This document shows, piece after piece, positions 1-9,674 of a stretch of 34,492 nt of DNA (its first letter is position 1; the number at the start of each line of letters is the position of its first letter). Where the stretch lies: assembly GCA_016184365.1 (NCBI GenBank), contig JACPCW010000135.1, positions 1 to 34,492 on the forward strand. The letters run 5' to 3'. The notes below the pieces were generated by a model. The model made no database searches. It was not told where the DNA came from and saw nothing but the letters and a program-made list of their open reading frames with translations. The translations under genes and the position numbers were made by a program. Source of the DNA: Candidatus Rokuibacteriota bacterium. GTDB lineage: Bacteria > Methylomirabilota > Methylomirabilia > Rokubacteriales > CSP1-6.

Positions 1-2542
1 CGGGATCGTCATCGAAAACCCCGGCAGCGCCGCGTCCGTCAGCACCGTGGCCTGCCCCGGCGCGATCGGGATCAGCTTCGCCGCCGGCATCGGCTCCAGC
101 CGCGGCACGAAGCCGAGCGTGTTCACCACGCCCAGCGTGATCGTCACCGTCAGCGGCACCGTCGGCCAGAACGCCGTGTCGGTGTTCAGCGGCGAGCCGT
201 CCACCAGCAGCACCTGCGCGCCGCTGAGTTCGAGCGGGATGAAGAGATTGCCGCCCGCGTCGCTCGTGCCGAGCGTCGTCAGCGTCGGGCCGCCACGCAG
301 GATGCGCACGCCCCCGAGCGGCCGGTCACTCCGGTCGCGGACCTGGCCCACCAGCACCGTCTGGCCCGGCGGTCGCACGTCCAGCGTCACGCTCGCCGCC
401 CGCGTCACCGCGGAGCCGTCGATGCGCACCGTCGCGCGGATCTCGATCGGATGCCCGCCCGTCGGCGTCGCTGCATCCGCCGTGAGCGTCAACACGCTCC
501 CCGCCACCGCGGTCGCCACCGGCGGCGCGAAGCTCGCCGTCACCCCCGCCGGCAGCGCGCCCGTCTCGAGCGTCAAGAGATCCGCGAGCTGCCCCGTCAC
601 CGTCAGCGCCACGCTCGCGCTCGTCCCCGCCACCACCGCCACGCTCGCCGGCGCCGCCGTGAACGCGAAGTCCCGCGTGCGCGTCACCGTGAACTCCCGG
701 CTCACGGTGCCGCGCGTCGTCGCCACGATGAGCGGCCCCGTCGACGCCCCCACCGGCACCGTCGTCGTGATCGCCGTCGCCGTCACCGTGCGCACGATCG
801 CCGGCGTGCCGTTGAACCCGACCGTCGTCGCGCCCGGCTCGAACCCGGCGCCCGTGAGCGTCACGAACGTCCCCACCGGGCCGCTCGTTGGCTCCACGGC
901 CGTGATCGATGGACCGAGCCGCACCGTGAACGTCCGCGTCGCCGGCGTCGCGTCCTCGTTGCCCGCGAGGTCGCGCGCCACCACCTCGACGACGTGCGTC
1001 GTCTCGCTGAGGCTGGTCAGCGTCGCGCTCGTCGCCGCACTGAATGCCGACCACGTGCCGCCATCGAGACGCCAGGCGAAGACGAGGCTCTCGGCGGGAG
1101 TGAGGCTGTCGAAGCCGGCGAACGTGAACGTCGCGGTCGTCACGCCGAGTTCGCCCTCCGGACCGCCCGTGATCGCCGTCTCGGGCGGCGTGTTGTCGAC
1201 GATCACCGTCCGGTTCGCGCTCTGCCCGTTCCCCGCCCGGTCCGTGGCGCTCGCGCCCAGCGTGTGCACGCCGTCGCCGAGGCCGGTCGTGGCCCAGCTC
1301 GCCGTCGCCGTGATCGCCGGCGCCGGCGGCGCGGGCGCCAGCGTCGCGCCGAGGGCCTGGCCGTCGACGGTCAGCGAAAGCGTCGTGACGTCGCTGCGAC
1401 GTGAGGCCCTCGCCATCGTGCGTCGTCGCGTACGCCGTGAGCGCGGTGACCGCATCGGCGGTGAGCGTGACCTCGAGCGTGAACGCGCCGGTGGCGTCCG
1501 CCGTCGTCCGCACGCCCGTCGTCGCCTCGTCCACGAACAGATCGAGGCGCGCGTCCGCCTGCGTCGTGCCCGTCACCGTGAGCGTCGGCTGGTTCGTCAC
1601 GTCCGGCACGGTCAGCGCCGGCGCCGGCGGCGCGCGAAACCGGAGCAGCGCGCCCGCGCGCCCGTCCGCCAGGTACAGCGCCCCGTCCGGTCCCAGCGCG
1701 AGGCCCTGCGGATCCGTGAAGCTCGCGCCGAAGTCGGTGAGCCGCGCGTCGGGATGCACCTTGCCGATCGCGCGCTTCGTGCGGTTGTCCTCGACGAGCA
1801 GCTCCTTCGACGACACGTACACCGCGTGCAGCACGTCGGCCGCGAGCCCCATCGGCTGCTTCACGCCGGTGCCGACCCACGTCGCCGGCGTGCCGAGCGA
1901 GCCGTCCGCGGTCACCGGATAGCGCAGCAGCATCCCCGCCGAGTCCGGGCCGCTCTCGAGGCCCTTCGTCGCCGCGATCAGGTGGCCGTTCACGCGCGCG
2001 AGCCCCTCGAGCCGCCGGATGCCGGTGGCGACGACGGTCAGCGCGCCGTCCGGCGCGAGCCGGATGATCTGCCGGCCCTCGGTGGTGTCGGGACCGTCGG
2101 CGCCGGTCACCCGATGCGCGCTCACGTACACCGCCCCGTCGCTCGCCGTCGCGAGCCACCGCGGCGTCTTGATGCCAGACGCCGCCACGGACAGCACGCC
2201 GTTCGCCTCCAGGCGCCGCACACGTCCGGCGCCTTCCTCGGCGATCAGCAGCCGGCCGGCCGCGTCGATCGCGAGCCCGGCCGGGCGATCGAGCGCCGTC
2301 ACGAGCGGCGTGAACACGCCCTGCGCGTCGGTGCGGTACACGATGCCGGCGCCGCGGTCGGACACGTAGCGCGTCCCGTCCGGGGCGACCGCCACGCCGA
2401 CCAGCTCGGTGCGGCCGGCGAGGATCGTTTCCATCGGCGCGAGCGCGGTCGGCGCCCATTGCGCGCGCGTCGAGACGCCCGCGGAGAGCAGGATCGCGAG
2501 GCCGAGCGCGGACGTCGCCACGCGCCGCACGATGCGTCTCAT
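1..2542 (-). CDS. Secreted NHL-propeller/IPT-domain protein, frameshifted, 3' end outside window
   Basis: The ATG at 2540-2542 overlaps the stop of the upstream gene (ATGA). Residues 1-28 are a signal peptide (MRRIVRR, hydrophobic core, then AQ). About 35-260 form an NHL/SMP-30-like propeller (repeated VAPDGTRYVSD, LALGPDGALYLADG), followed by Ig-like material (PTLTVTGTTQADARLDLFVDE). Near 1385-1412 the coding frame changes by one base. Staying in the first frame gives an Arg-rich nonsense tail with a stop at 326. The adjacent frame (triplets from 1381 leftward) stays open to base 1 and reads as good protein: VTTLSLTVDG, Ig-like domains, an IPT/TIG domain (ITAVEPTSGPVGTFVTLTG), a carboxypeptidase-regulatory-like stretch (LVGQVRDRSDRPLGGVRIL) and PGFSMTIP at the edge. 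The C-terminal part resembles the region before RHS cores in large secreted proteins. Either a true frameshift or an assembly error; function unknown. Confidence 0.7.
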
Positions 2543-3927
2543 CGCGCCACCACCAGCGCGCGGCCGGAGCGCGTCACGTACGTCACCTGGCTGCGGCCGC
2601 CGACGGCGGCCGCGACGTGCACGTGTTCGACGACCTCGCCGTCGACGAACACCGGACCGCCGCTCGCTGCAGTGATCGTGAAGCTCGCCGTCGCGAGGAT
2701 CACGCTCGACTCCTTCTTCTGGAGCATGACGTTGACTTCTGCGACCGACGCCGCCTGCGTCCCCGCGAGCGTCGCGGTCACCGCGGGCGTCGGGCCGCCC
2801 GTGCGGCCTTTCACGCTCACCGTCACCGGCGTGCCCGGCGGGATGTTCGCCGCCTGCACCACGACCGCGACGGGGCTCGTCGTCGCGTACGGCAGGACGA
2901 CATCGGGCTTCAGGTACGACGCGACCGGCACGGCCGGCACGGTGACGCCGGCGATCGACGCGATCCGCAGCGTGGGCTCCTCGGGGAACCGCACGCTCGT
3001 GGGCTGGGCGCTGCTCGAGATGCCGGTCAGGGTGATGGACGCGACGTTGCGAAACGCTTCGAGACGGATCCAGCCGAGACCCCCCTGACCGGCCGACGCG
3101 AAGCTCGTGCCCGCGGGGAGACCGCCGCCCGCCTCGATCCGCCCGCCGCTGCCGACGAGATCCGTCGCGACGAGCCGCACCGCGCCGCCGCTGCCACCGG
3201 CGCCGACGCCGGGCGGAAAGTTCTCCGGCAAGCTGCCGCCATTGCCGCCGTTCGCGACGATGCGGCCGGTGAACGTCAGGCGTCCCGACGTGGCAACGAC
3301 GATCGCGCCGCCGCCACCACCACCGCCGCCGCCCGTCGCGTTCGGGAACGACGCGCCGCCCGCGCCACCGGAGCCGCCGATCAGCGGCAGCAGCGCGGCG
3401 GATCCGTACGTCGCCGGCGCTTCCTCGTGGCCGCCCGCCGTCGCGAAGCTGCCGCCGCCCGGATCGCCGAGGCCGCCGCCCGCGGTGCCGCCGCCGGGAC
3501 CGAGTCCGCTGCCGCCGGCGAACGACAGGAGGCCGTTGCCGCCGCGACCGCCGTCGAAACCGCCGGGCCCGCCGGCGCCCGCGTTGTGATCGACGAGCGT
3601 GGCCGGGAAGCGCTGGCTCTTGCCGAGACCGCCGTGCGCGCCGCTCACGTCGATGGTCCCCCCGATGACGACGTTGCCCTGCGCGAGCATCGTCACCGGC
3701 GTGTTCGTGGCATTGCGCGTGAACGTGACGGTCACTCCCAAGGGAATCGTGATCGTCGTGAAGTTGAAGACGCCGCTGGGCGGCAGCGCGAGGGTGACGT
3801 TCGCCGTCGGCGCGAAGGCCCCGTCCACGCCGGTGCTCCCGCTGTCGAAGGTCTGCGCGGCGGCGAATGACGCGAGGCACGTCACGAGCGCCAACCCGGC
3901 CATCACGTGCTGCAGCGATCGCATCAT
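2539..3927 (-). CDS. Secreted glycine-rich protein of unknown function
   Basis: About 462 residues. The start chosen is the first of two ATGs (3925-3927 and 3922-3924), because a GGAG lies nine bases upstream and MMRSLQHVMAGLALVTCLASFAAAQ is a clean signal peptide; an in-frame extension to 3999 reads through low-quality Arg-rich sequence. Residues about 95-260 are very Gly-rich (repeated GGxGG, one run of nine Gly), in the style of glycine-rich cell-surface proteins. The C-terminal third is Ig-like beta sequence (TPVTVSVKGRTGGPTPAVTATLAG) ending GRALVVAR. It sits 22 bp after the FG-GAP protein gene and overlaps the next gene by 4 nt, so the three are probably one transcript for surface or exported proteins. 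No enzyme motif is visible. Confidence 0.8.
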   Translation of the reverse strand: MMRSLQHVMAGLALVTCLASFAAAQTFDSGSTGVDGAFAPTANVTLALPPSGVFNFTTITIPLGVTVTFTRNATNTPVTMLAQGNVVIGGTIDVSGAHGGLGKSQRFPATLVDHNAGAGGPGGFDGGRGGNGLLSFAGGSGLGPGGGTAGGGLGDPGGGSFATAGGHEEAPATYGSAALLPLIGGSGGAGGASFPNATGGGGGGGGGAIVVATSGRLTFTGRIVANGGNGGSLPENFPPGVGAGGSGGAVRLVATDLVGSGGRIEAGGGLPAGTSFASAGQGGLGWIRLEAFRNVASITLTGISSSAQPTSVRFPEEPTLRIASIAGVTVPAVPVASYLKPDVVLPYATTSPVAVVVQAANIPPGTPVTVSVKGRTGGPTPAVTATLAGTQAASVAEVNVMLQKKESSVILATASFTITAASGGPVFVDGEVVEHVHVAAAVGGRSQVTYVTRSGRALVVAR

Positions 3928-3949
3928 CGTGGCGTTCTCCGCGGCGATC

Positions 3950-6148
3950 TCATGGCACCGTGAGTGCGTTGCCGCCGGTGGCCGTCGCCGACGAGACACC
4001 GGCGGCCGTCGTCATGCGCACGACGCGCGGACCCGGCGCCGCGCCGGCCGCCACCGTCACGTCGACGGTCGCTTCGTGGCCGAGACCGTCCGGGTGCAGG
4101 AGGAAGTTGCGGGTGGTGATGTGCGGATCCGGCACTCCGCCGACGACGAACTCGAGCATCGTGGCGGTGGTGAACGCCACACCCCGCAGCGTCACCGTGG
4201 CGGTCGTTCCCCCCGCGACGCTGTTCGGCGTCGTCGTGTCGATGACGGCGGGAAACTCGACGCTCAGGTGCACGAGCCCGCCGCCGGCGCCGCCGGCCAT
4301 GTGGAGCCAGTCAGGAAATCCATCGCCGCTGACGTCCACCAGCACCTGTCGCGAAGGATCGGATCCGAGGTACTGCAGCCCGCTCCACGCCGCGGTCGGC
4401 TGAAAGCCGTTCTCGCCATCGTTCAGATGCACGAGGCCGCCGCCCGCGCCGCTGACGTGCACCCAGTCCACGCGCCCATCGCCGTCGACATCGACGAACA
4501 TCTGGCGCGTGGGATCGGCGCCGAGATACTGCAGCCCGAGCCAGGCAGCCGTCGCGTCGAAGCCGCCCGTGCCTGTATTGAGATGGACGAGGCCGCCGCC
4601 CGCGCCGCTGATGTGGATCCAGTCGGGCCGGCCGTCACCGTTGACGTCGCCGAGCTTCTGGTGGGCGATGTTCGGCCCGAGATACTCGAGGCCGCTCCAC
4701 GCCGGGGTCGACGAGAATCCGCCGGCGCCGTCGTTCAGGTAGACGACGCCGCCGCCCGTCGAACGGATGTGGAGCCAGTCCGGACGGCCATCGCCGTTGA
4801 GGTCGACGATGATCTGCCGCGCTGGATCGTTCCCGACGTTCGCGAGGCCGGACCACACCGGCGTCGCGTCGAACCCCTGACCGTTGCTGAGGTGGACGAT
4901 GCCGCCGCCCGCGACGTTGAAGTGCAGCCAGTCCGCCCGGCCGTCGCCGTTGAGATCGACGAAGAACTGCCGCGACGCGACGGCGCCGAGATAGCCGAGC
5001 CCCGACCAGATCGGCGGCGACAGGAACCCGCCGCCGCCGTCATTGAGATGGAGGATGCCGCCGCCCGCGCCGCTGACGTGGATCCAGTCCGGCCGGCCGT
5101 CGCCGTCGACGTCGGCGAACTTCTGGCGAGGGGCTTCCGAACCGTAGTTGAGTCGCGGCTCGACGGCCGTGTCCACGAACCCGCCCCGGCCGTCGTTCAG
5201 GTACACGAACCCGCCCGCCGTCGGCGAGAGATAGAGCCAGTCGACGCGGCCGTCGCCATTCATGTCGATCAGGCGCTGGAGACCGGGCGAATCGCCGACG
5301 ACCTGCAGCCCGCGCCAGACGGCGCTCGAGGCGAACGATCCGTCCGCGCGGTCCTGCGGCGTGAAGCCGACGCTCACGGGGGTCGACGCGACGAACGGCG
5401 TCAGCGGCGGGGTGATGGTGACGGTGGCGGACGCGCGCAGCGCGGCGTTGCCGTTCTGGATCGCCGCCACCGTGACGATCGACGGCGTCGGCACCTGCGT
5501 CGGCGCGCGATACACGCCGTCGTCGGTGATGCTGCCGACCGTCGGATCGCCGCCGCGCATGTCGTTCACGGTCCAGCGGACGTCCGTCGTCGCCACACCG
5601 TCGACCAGCGCCTGGAACTGCCGCGTGGCGCCGATGACGACCATCGCCGTCGCCGGCGTGATCGCGATGGGCCGGAGGACCACGAAGGCCGTGGCGGATT
5701 GCGCGGTGCCCTGCGAGGTCGCGATCGTGAGGGGACCGCTCGTCGCCCCGTCGGGCACGGCCACGACGACCCGATTCGGCGCCGCGCTGATCACGGTCGC
5801 CAGCACGCCGTTCACGCTGACGCTGTTCCCGGCGGCGATGGCGTCGAATCCCTTGCCGAAGATCTCGATCACGGCGCCGACCTCGCGCTTGCCGGGCGCG
5901 ACGAGGGTGATGCCGACGGCGCCGGGGATGGCGGCGGCGTCGAAGCGTTCGATTCGCAGGATGTTGCCGGCGGCGTCGTACGTATACGTGGCCGCGTTGC
6001 CCTGCTGGTCCACGACCGCGGCGAGCCGATGCAGCTCGTCGTACACGTAATGGATGGCGGCCTGCTGCGGCGCGGCGGGAACCGACGCGAGGAGGAGCAC
6101 GCAGACGAGCACCGCGCCGACGGATCGGGGATTGTGCAGCCGCAACAT
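3950..6148 (-). CDS. Secreted YD-repeat / IPT / FG-GAP (VCBS) repeat protein
   Basis: About 732 residues from the ATG at 6146-6148; an in-frame GTG at 6164-6166 would add a KTRFR basic stretch before the signal peptide (hydrophobic VGAVLVCVLLLASVPAA) and is equally possible, as neither has a clear ribosome site. Order: one RHS/YD pair (YVYDELHRLAAVVDQQGN, YTYDAAGNILRIERF, residues about 34-70); an IPT-like domain (75-165); a bacterial Ig-like domain (165-255); then seven ~51-residue FG-GAP/VCBS repeats from about 278 to 632, each with D-x-(N/D)GDGRxDW followed by GGG(L/I)VHLNDG; then a C-terminal Ig/IPT domain ending NALTVP. The NGDG motifs are calcium-binding-like and suggest an extracellular beta-propeller. 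The short YD segment looks like the remnant of an RHS protein fused to the propeller. Role unknown; perhaps adhesion or surface display. Confidence 0.85.
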   Translation of the reverse strand: MLRLHNPRSVGAVLVCVLLLASVPAAPQQAAIHYVYDELHRLAAVVDQQGNAATYTYDAAGNILRIERFDAAAIPGAVGITLVAPGKREVGAVIEIFGKGFDAIAAGNSVSVNGVLATVISAAPNRVVVAVPDGATSGPLTIATSQGTAQSATAFVVLRPIAITPATAMVVIGATRQFQALVDGVATTDVRWTVNDMRGGDPTVGSITDDGVYRAPTQVPTPSIVTVAAIQNGNAALRASATVTITPPLTPFVASTPVSVGFTPQDRADGSFASSAVWRGLQVVGDSPGLQRLIDMNGDGRVDWLYLSPTAGGFVYLNDGRGGFVDTAVEPRLNYGSEAPRQKFADVDGDGRPDWIHVSGAGGGILHLNDGGGGFLSPPIWSGLGYLGAVASRQFFVDLNGDGRADWLHFNVAGGGIVHLSNGQGFDATPVWSGLANVGNDPARQIIVDLNGDGRPDWLHIRSTGGGVVYLNDGAGGFSSTPAWSGLEYLGPNIAHQKLGDVNGDGRPDWIHISGAGGGLVHLNTGTGGFDATAAWLGLQYLGADPTRQMFVDVDGDGRVDWVHVSGAGGGLVHLNDGENGFQPTAAWSGLQYLGSDPSRQVLVDVSGDGFPDWLHMAGGAGGGLVHLSVEFPAVIDTTTPNSVAGGTTATVTLRGVAFTTATMLEFVVGGVPDPHITTRNFLLHPDGLGHEATVDVTVAAGAAPGPRVVRMTTAAGVSSATATGGNALTVP

Positions 6149-6253
6149 CCGGAAGCGGGTCTTCACGGCAGCGCGGGGAAGGCGCGCAAGAAACCCGCCA
6201 CATTCGAACGGTAAGGAACTAAAGGGACTGAGCGAGCGGATCACCGGACGACC

Positions 6254-6269
6254 GCACTGTTTCCAGTGC
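6254..6269 (-). terminator. Small hairpin with GAAA loop downstream of livF
   Basis: On the minus strand this reads GCACTG-GAAA-CAGTGC: a perfect 6-bp stem closed by a GNRA-type tetraloop, about 40 nt after the livF stop. There is no U tract, so it is at best a weak or Rho-assisted end, or an mRNA 3' stabiliser. The rest of 6149-6307 holds the presumed promoter of the YD/FG-GAP gene, but I cannot pick out convincing -35/-10 boxes. Confidence 0.3.
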
Positions 6270-6307
6270 ACCGTGCCCGGTCAGTGGACGTGCACTACGA
6301 GGGAGCG

Positions 6308-7105
6308 TCAGCCGAGCCAGCGCTTGCGGCGCCGGTAGTGCTTCACGTCGCGGTAGCTCTTGCGCTGCCCGACGCCGGAGAGCCCGAGGTAGAACTCCTT
6401 GATGTCCTCGTTGTCGCTGATGGTCTGCGCGTCGCCGTCCAGCACGATGCGCCCGCTCTCCATCACGTAGCCGTACGACGCGTAGCGGAGCGCCATCGAC
6501 GCGTTCTGCTCGGCGAGCAGCACCGACACGCCGGCCTCGCGGTTCAGCCGGCTCACGATGTCGAAGATCTCGGCGACCAGCATCGGCGCCAGCCCCATCG
6601 ACGGCTCGTCGAGCAGCATGAGCTTGGGCTTCGCCATGAGCGCGCGGCCGATCGCGAGCATCTGCTGCTCGCCGCCCGAGATGTAGCCCGCGCGGAAGCC
6701 GCGCCGCTCTTTCAGCCGCGGGAAGTACACGTAGACGCGCTCGAGATCCGCCGCGATCTCGCCGCCGCCCGAGCGTGAGTACGCCCCCGTCAACAGATTC
6801 TCGTGCACGGTCAGATGCTCGAACACGTGGCGGCCTTCCATCACCTGGACGATGCCGCGCCGCACGACTTCCGACGGCGCCTTCGTGTGAATGGCCTCGC
6901 CGCGGAACTCGATCGAGCCCTTCGTCACGTCACCGCGCTCGGTGCGCAGCAGGCCGGAGATCGACTTGAGCGTCGTGGACTTCCCCGCTCCGTTCGCCCC
7001 GAGGAGGGCCACGATGCCCCCCTCGGGGATCCGGAGCGAGACGCCTTTCAACACGAGGATCACGTGGTCGTAGATGACCTCGATGTTGTTGACGCTCAGC
7101 AGCAC
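6308..7105 (-). CDS. livF: Branched-chain amino acid-type ABC transporter ATP-binding protein LivF
   Basis: 265 residues with a GTG start (7103-7105) ten bases after AGGAG. Walker A GANGAGKST is at residues 36-44, with a Q-loop region after it, the signature SGGEQQ near 145, Walker B LMLLDEP near 165 and an H-loop-like LLAEQN, as in LivF. It hydrolyses ATP on the cytoplasmic side to drive import through LivH/LivM. A basic C-terminal tail of about 25 residues (SYRDVKHYRRRKRWLG) goes beyond the usual ~235-residue LivF. It is the last gene of the operon, 13 nt after the binding-protein gene. Given the acyl-CoA synthetase at the head of the operon, the substrate may be a carboxylic or aromatic acid instead of an amino acid; that is inference. 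Confidence 0.93.
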   Translation of the reverse strand: MLLSVNNIEVIYDHVILVLKGVSLRIPEGGIVALLGANGAGKSTTLKSISGLLRTERGDVTKGSIEFRGEAIHTKAPSEVVRRGIVQVMEGRHVFEHLTVHENLLTGAYSRSGGGEIAADLERVYVYFPRLKERRGFRAGYISGGEQQMLAIGRALMAKPKLMLLDEPSMGLAPMLVAEIFDIVSRLNREAGVSVLLAEQNASMALRYASYGYVMESGRIVLDGDAQTISDNEDIKEFYLGLSGVGQRKSYRDVKHYRRRKRWLG

Positions 7106-7118
7106 GGTCGTGGGACTC

Positions 7119-8444
7119 CTACTTCTCCTTCGAGCAGTCGCGCTTCGTGTAGCCGAGCTTGCCGCCTTCCTGCACCGCGGCTTCCTCGAGCTTCGGCCGC
7201 ACGACCTCGCGGATCGGATCGATCCAGTCGGAGACGACCTTCCACGCCTTGCCGTCCCACTGCTGGACCGCGGCCTGGCCGTTGAGACCCTCGTGGTTCT
7301 CGCACGTCACCTTGACCGGCCGCACCATGCCCTTCATCCCGAGCTTGTCGAGCGTCGCGTCGGTGAGTACGAGGTTCTCGAAGCCCCACCGCACCTGCTC
7401 GCTGTTCGGCGCGGCCTTGAGGTTGTACTTCACCATCGCGGTGCGGATCCCCTCGGCGTTGAGCATGGCGTTGATCATGCCGCGGTTGTGATACACCTCG
7501 CCGAGCGATTCCTTCTTCGTGGCGCCCTTGCCCTTGTCGTACACGTGCTTGATCAGGTCCTGGTGCACCTTGAAGTTCGCGCCCGGCGCGTGGAACGTCA
7601 TCGACTTGTAGCCCTTCGCTCCGTCGCCGGCGGGAACGACGTCGGACTCGCTGCCCGACCACCAGTTGCCGACCATGCGGTCCATCTTGTAGCCCATCGC
7701 CGCCGCTTCCTTCACGGCGACGCCGTTCATCACGCCCCAGCCCGAGAGATAGATCCAGTCGGGGTTGATGCGGCGCACCTGCAGCCACGTCGCCTTCTGC
7801 TCCTGGCCGGGATGGTCGACGGCCAGCAGCGTCAGCTCGAACTGGTGCTGCTTGGAGAGCGTCTCGAGCGTCGGGTTCGCTTCCTTGCCGTACGGGCTGT
7901 TGTGGAAGACGTGAACGATCTTCTTGCCCTTCAGCTTGGCGAGCCCGCCTTCCTGCGCCGCGACGTACTTGATGAAGGCGGACGCCTGGCTCCAGTACGT
8001 CATCGGGAAGTTGAACACCCACGGGAACCAGCGGCCGTCGGCGGACGCCGTCATGCCGTAGCCCATCGAGTGGACGACGATCTTGTCGCCCGGCGCCTTC
8101 GGGATGAGCTGGTAGGTGATGCCCGTCGAGTACGGGTTCACGAGCACCATGCCCTTGCCCTTCATGCGCTCGTAGCACTCCACGCCCTGCTTGGTGTCGT
8201 ACTGCGTCTCGCACTCCTCGATGGTGAGCTTGACGCCGTTGATGCCGCCGTCCCGCTCGTTGAGGAGGTTGAAGTAGTCCTGGAAGCCGTTCGCGTTCGG
8301 GATGCCGCTCGGCGCGTACGCGCCGGTGCGGTACACGAGCAGCGGGATGTAGATCGAGCCGCTCTGCTGCGCAACCGCCGTCGCGAGCGGCGCCAGCGCG
8401 ACCGCCGCGACGAGCGCCGCGATGACCAGGGTTCGGCGTGTCAT
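7119..8444 (-). CDS. Periplasmic substrate-binding protein of a Liv-type ABC transporter
   Basis: 441 residues. The ATG at 8442-8444 follows a strong AAGGAGGAG by about eight bases; the frame stays open upstream but reads as Arg-rich noise. MTRRTLVIAALVAAVALAPLATAVAQ is a Sec-type signal peptide. The mature protein has the type I periplasmic (Leu/Ile/Val-binding, amide-type) layout: early YRTGAYAPSGIPNANGFQDYFNLLNERDG, then NPYSTGITYQLIPKA, FHNSPYGKEANPTL, and a ligand-region GWGVMNGVAVKEAAAMG. It delivers substrate to LivH/LivM. It is longer than classical LivJ (~370) and resembles binding proteins found beside aromatic or fatty acid CoA ligases. Substrate identity cannot be read from sequence. 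Confidence 0.92.
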   Translation of the reverse strand: MTRRTLVIAALVAAVALAPLATAVAQQSGSIYIPLLVYRTGAYAPSGIPNANGFQDYFNLLNERDGGINGVKLTIEECETQYDTKQGVECYERMKGKGMVLVNPYSTGITYQLIPKAPGDKIVVHSMGYGMTASADGRWFPWVFNFPMTYWSQASAFIKYVAAQEGGLAKLKGKKIVHVFHNSPYGKEANPTLETLSKQHQFELTLLAVDHPGQEQKATWLQVRRINPDWIYLSGWGVMNGVAVKEAAAMGYKMDRMVGNWWSGSESDVVPAGDGAKGYKSMTFHAPGANFKVHQDLIKHVYDKGKGATKKESLGEVYHNRGMINAMLNAEGIRTAMVKYNLKAAPNSEQVRWGFENLVLTDATLDKLGMKGMVRPVKVTCENHEGLNGQAAVQQWDGKAWKVVSDWIDPIREVVRPKLEEAAVQEGGKLGYTKRDCSKEK

Positions 8445-8467
8445 GGTGTGTGCTCCTCCTTGAGGGG

Positions 8468-9544
8468 TTAGTGCGGGAACGGCCACAGGCGCAGCTTCTC
8501 TTTCGTGATCTGCCACAGGCGCGCGAGCCCGTGCGGCTCGACGATGAGGAAGAAGAGGATCAGGCCGCCGAAGATCATGAGCTCGATCTGCTTCAGCAGC
8601 GCGACCGGCAGGTTGATGCCCACGAGATGCGGCGCGTTCGTCAGGAAGATCGGCATGAGCACGATGAACGCCGCGCCGAGGAACGAGCCGAGGATCGACG
8701 ACAGTCCGCCGATGATGACCATGAACAGCACGAGGAACGACACGTTGATGTCGAACGCGAGCGTCTCCGCGCTGCCGAGATAGAGGAAGACGAGCTCGGC
8801 CCCGGCGACGCCGCAGTAGAAGGAGCTGATGCCGAACGCGAGCAGCTTCGTGCGGAGCGGCCGGATGCCGATGATCTCGGCCGCGATGTCGCGGTCGCGG
8901 ATCGCCATCCACGACCGGCCGATGCGGCCGCGCACGAGGTTCTTCGCGGCGAGCGCGAGGAGCGCGACGAACCCGAGCGCGACGAGATAGCGCGCCTGCG
9001 CGGACGCGTCGGGACCGGTGGCCATGACCCCGAACACCGTGCGCGGCGGCGCCGTGATCGTGCCCGAGCTCGCATAGTTCACGAACCACGGCACCCTGTT
9101 GAAGAGCCAGATCAGGAAGAACTGCGACGCGAGCGTGGCGACGGCGAGATAGAAGCCCTTGATGCGCAGCGACGGGATGCCGAACACCAGGCCGACGGCC
9201 GCGGCGATGACCCCCGCGAGCACGAACACGAACAGGATGTTCAGTCCCGGGAACGACGTCGTCAGCTTGAACGCGGCGTAGGCGCCGACCGCCATGAACC
9301 CGCCGGTGCCGAGCGAGATCTGTCCCGCGTAGCCGGTCAGGAGATTGAGGCCGATCGCCGCGAGCGCGTAGACGAGGAACGGGATCAGCACCGCCTGCAG
9401 CCAGTACTCGTTCGCGAACGCCGTCGGCAGGATGATCACCGCCGCGATGCCGAGCGCGACGAGGATCTTGTCCTGGAGGATCGGGAAGATCGCCTGGTCG
9501 GCGGAGTAGGTGGTCTTGAACTGGCCGGCTTCGCGGTAGATCAC
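8468..9544 (-). CDS. livM: Branched-chain amino acid-type ABC transporter permease LivM
   Basis: 358 residues from GTG at 9542-9544, giving MIYREAGQFKTTYSADQAIFPI, the N-terminus expected for this LivM subgroup; the frame extends to 9715, but the extra 57 residues are compositionally odd and lie in a hairpin-rich spacer. About 8-10 membrane segments, with the family motifs AIGLNLLTGYAGQISLGTGG and the cytoplasmic coupling loop GRSWMAIRDRDIAAEIIGI near residue 230. It ends 23 bp before the binding-protein gene, whose ribosome site fills the gap. It pairs with LivH to form the membrane channel. Confidence 0.92.
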   Translation of the reverse strand: MIYREAGQFKTTYSADQAIFPILQDKILVALGIAAVIILPTAFANEYWLQAVLIPFLVYALAAIGLNLLTGYAGQISLGTGGFMAVGAYAAFKLTTSFPGLNILFVFVLAGVIAAAVGLVFGIPSLRIKGFYLAVATLASQFFLIWLFNRVPWFVNYASSGTITAPPRTVFGVMATGPDASAQARYLVALGFVALLALAAKNLVRGRIGRSWMAIRDRDIAAEIIGIRPLRTKLLAFGISSFYCGVAGAELVFLYLGSAETLAFDINVSFLVLFMVIIGGLSSILGSFLGAAFIVLMPIFLTNAPHLVGINLPVALLKQIELMIFGGLILFFLIVEPHGLARLWQITKEKLRLWPFPH

Positions 9545-9650
9545 GCGCGACCCCGCGGTGGGAACGCGAGCACCGGGCGGCAGCGAGGTGCTCGAGCGGG
9601 TCGACTCGGACGCGACGGCCGCCTGACCTGCGTCCGGTGGGGGGGTCTGT

Positions 9651-9674
9651 GGGGGGAGCGGCGACGCTCCCCCC
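9651..9674. repeat. GC-rich 10-bp stem hairpin in the livH-livM spacer
   Basis: ggggggagcg-gcga-cgctcccccc is a perfect 10-bp inverted repeat with a 4-nt loop. It lies in the 225-bp spacer 9545-9769, unusually long for this operon. The spacer also holds a G-rich run (9637-9646) and two copies of agccgtacgggtg (about 9714 and 9738). It looks like a repetitive insert related in style to the one between livG and livH, and may stabilise or attenuate the polycistronic mRNA. No U tract and no gene found in the spacer. Confidence 0.5.

Noticed and set aside
47..3088. Very long open frame on the plus strand opposite the secreted-protein genes
   Set aside because: GC-rich antisense of the true minus-strand frames; no signal peptide, Arg/Ser-rich, no family likeness. 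The same holds for other long antisense frames at 3599-6214, 11603-13633, 21399-23333, 24826-26853 and 30513-32654.
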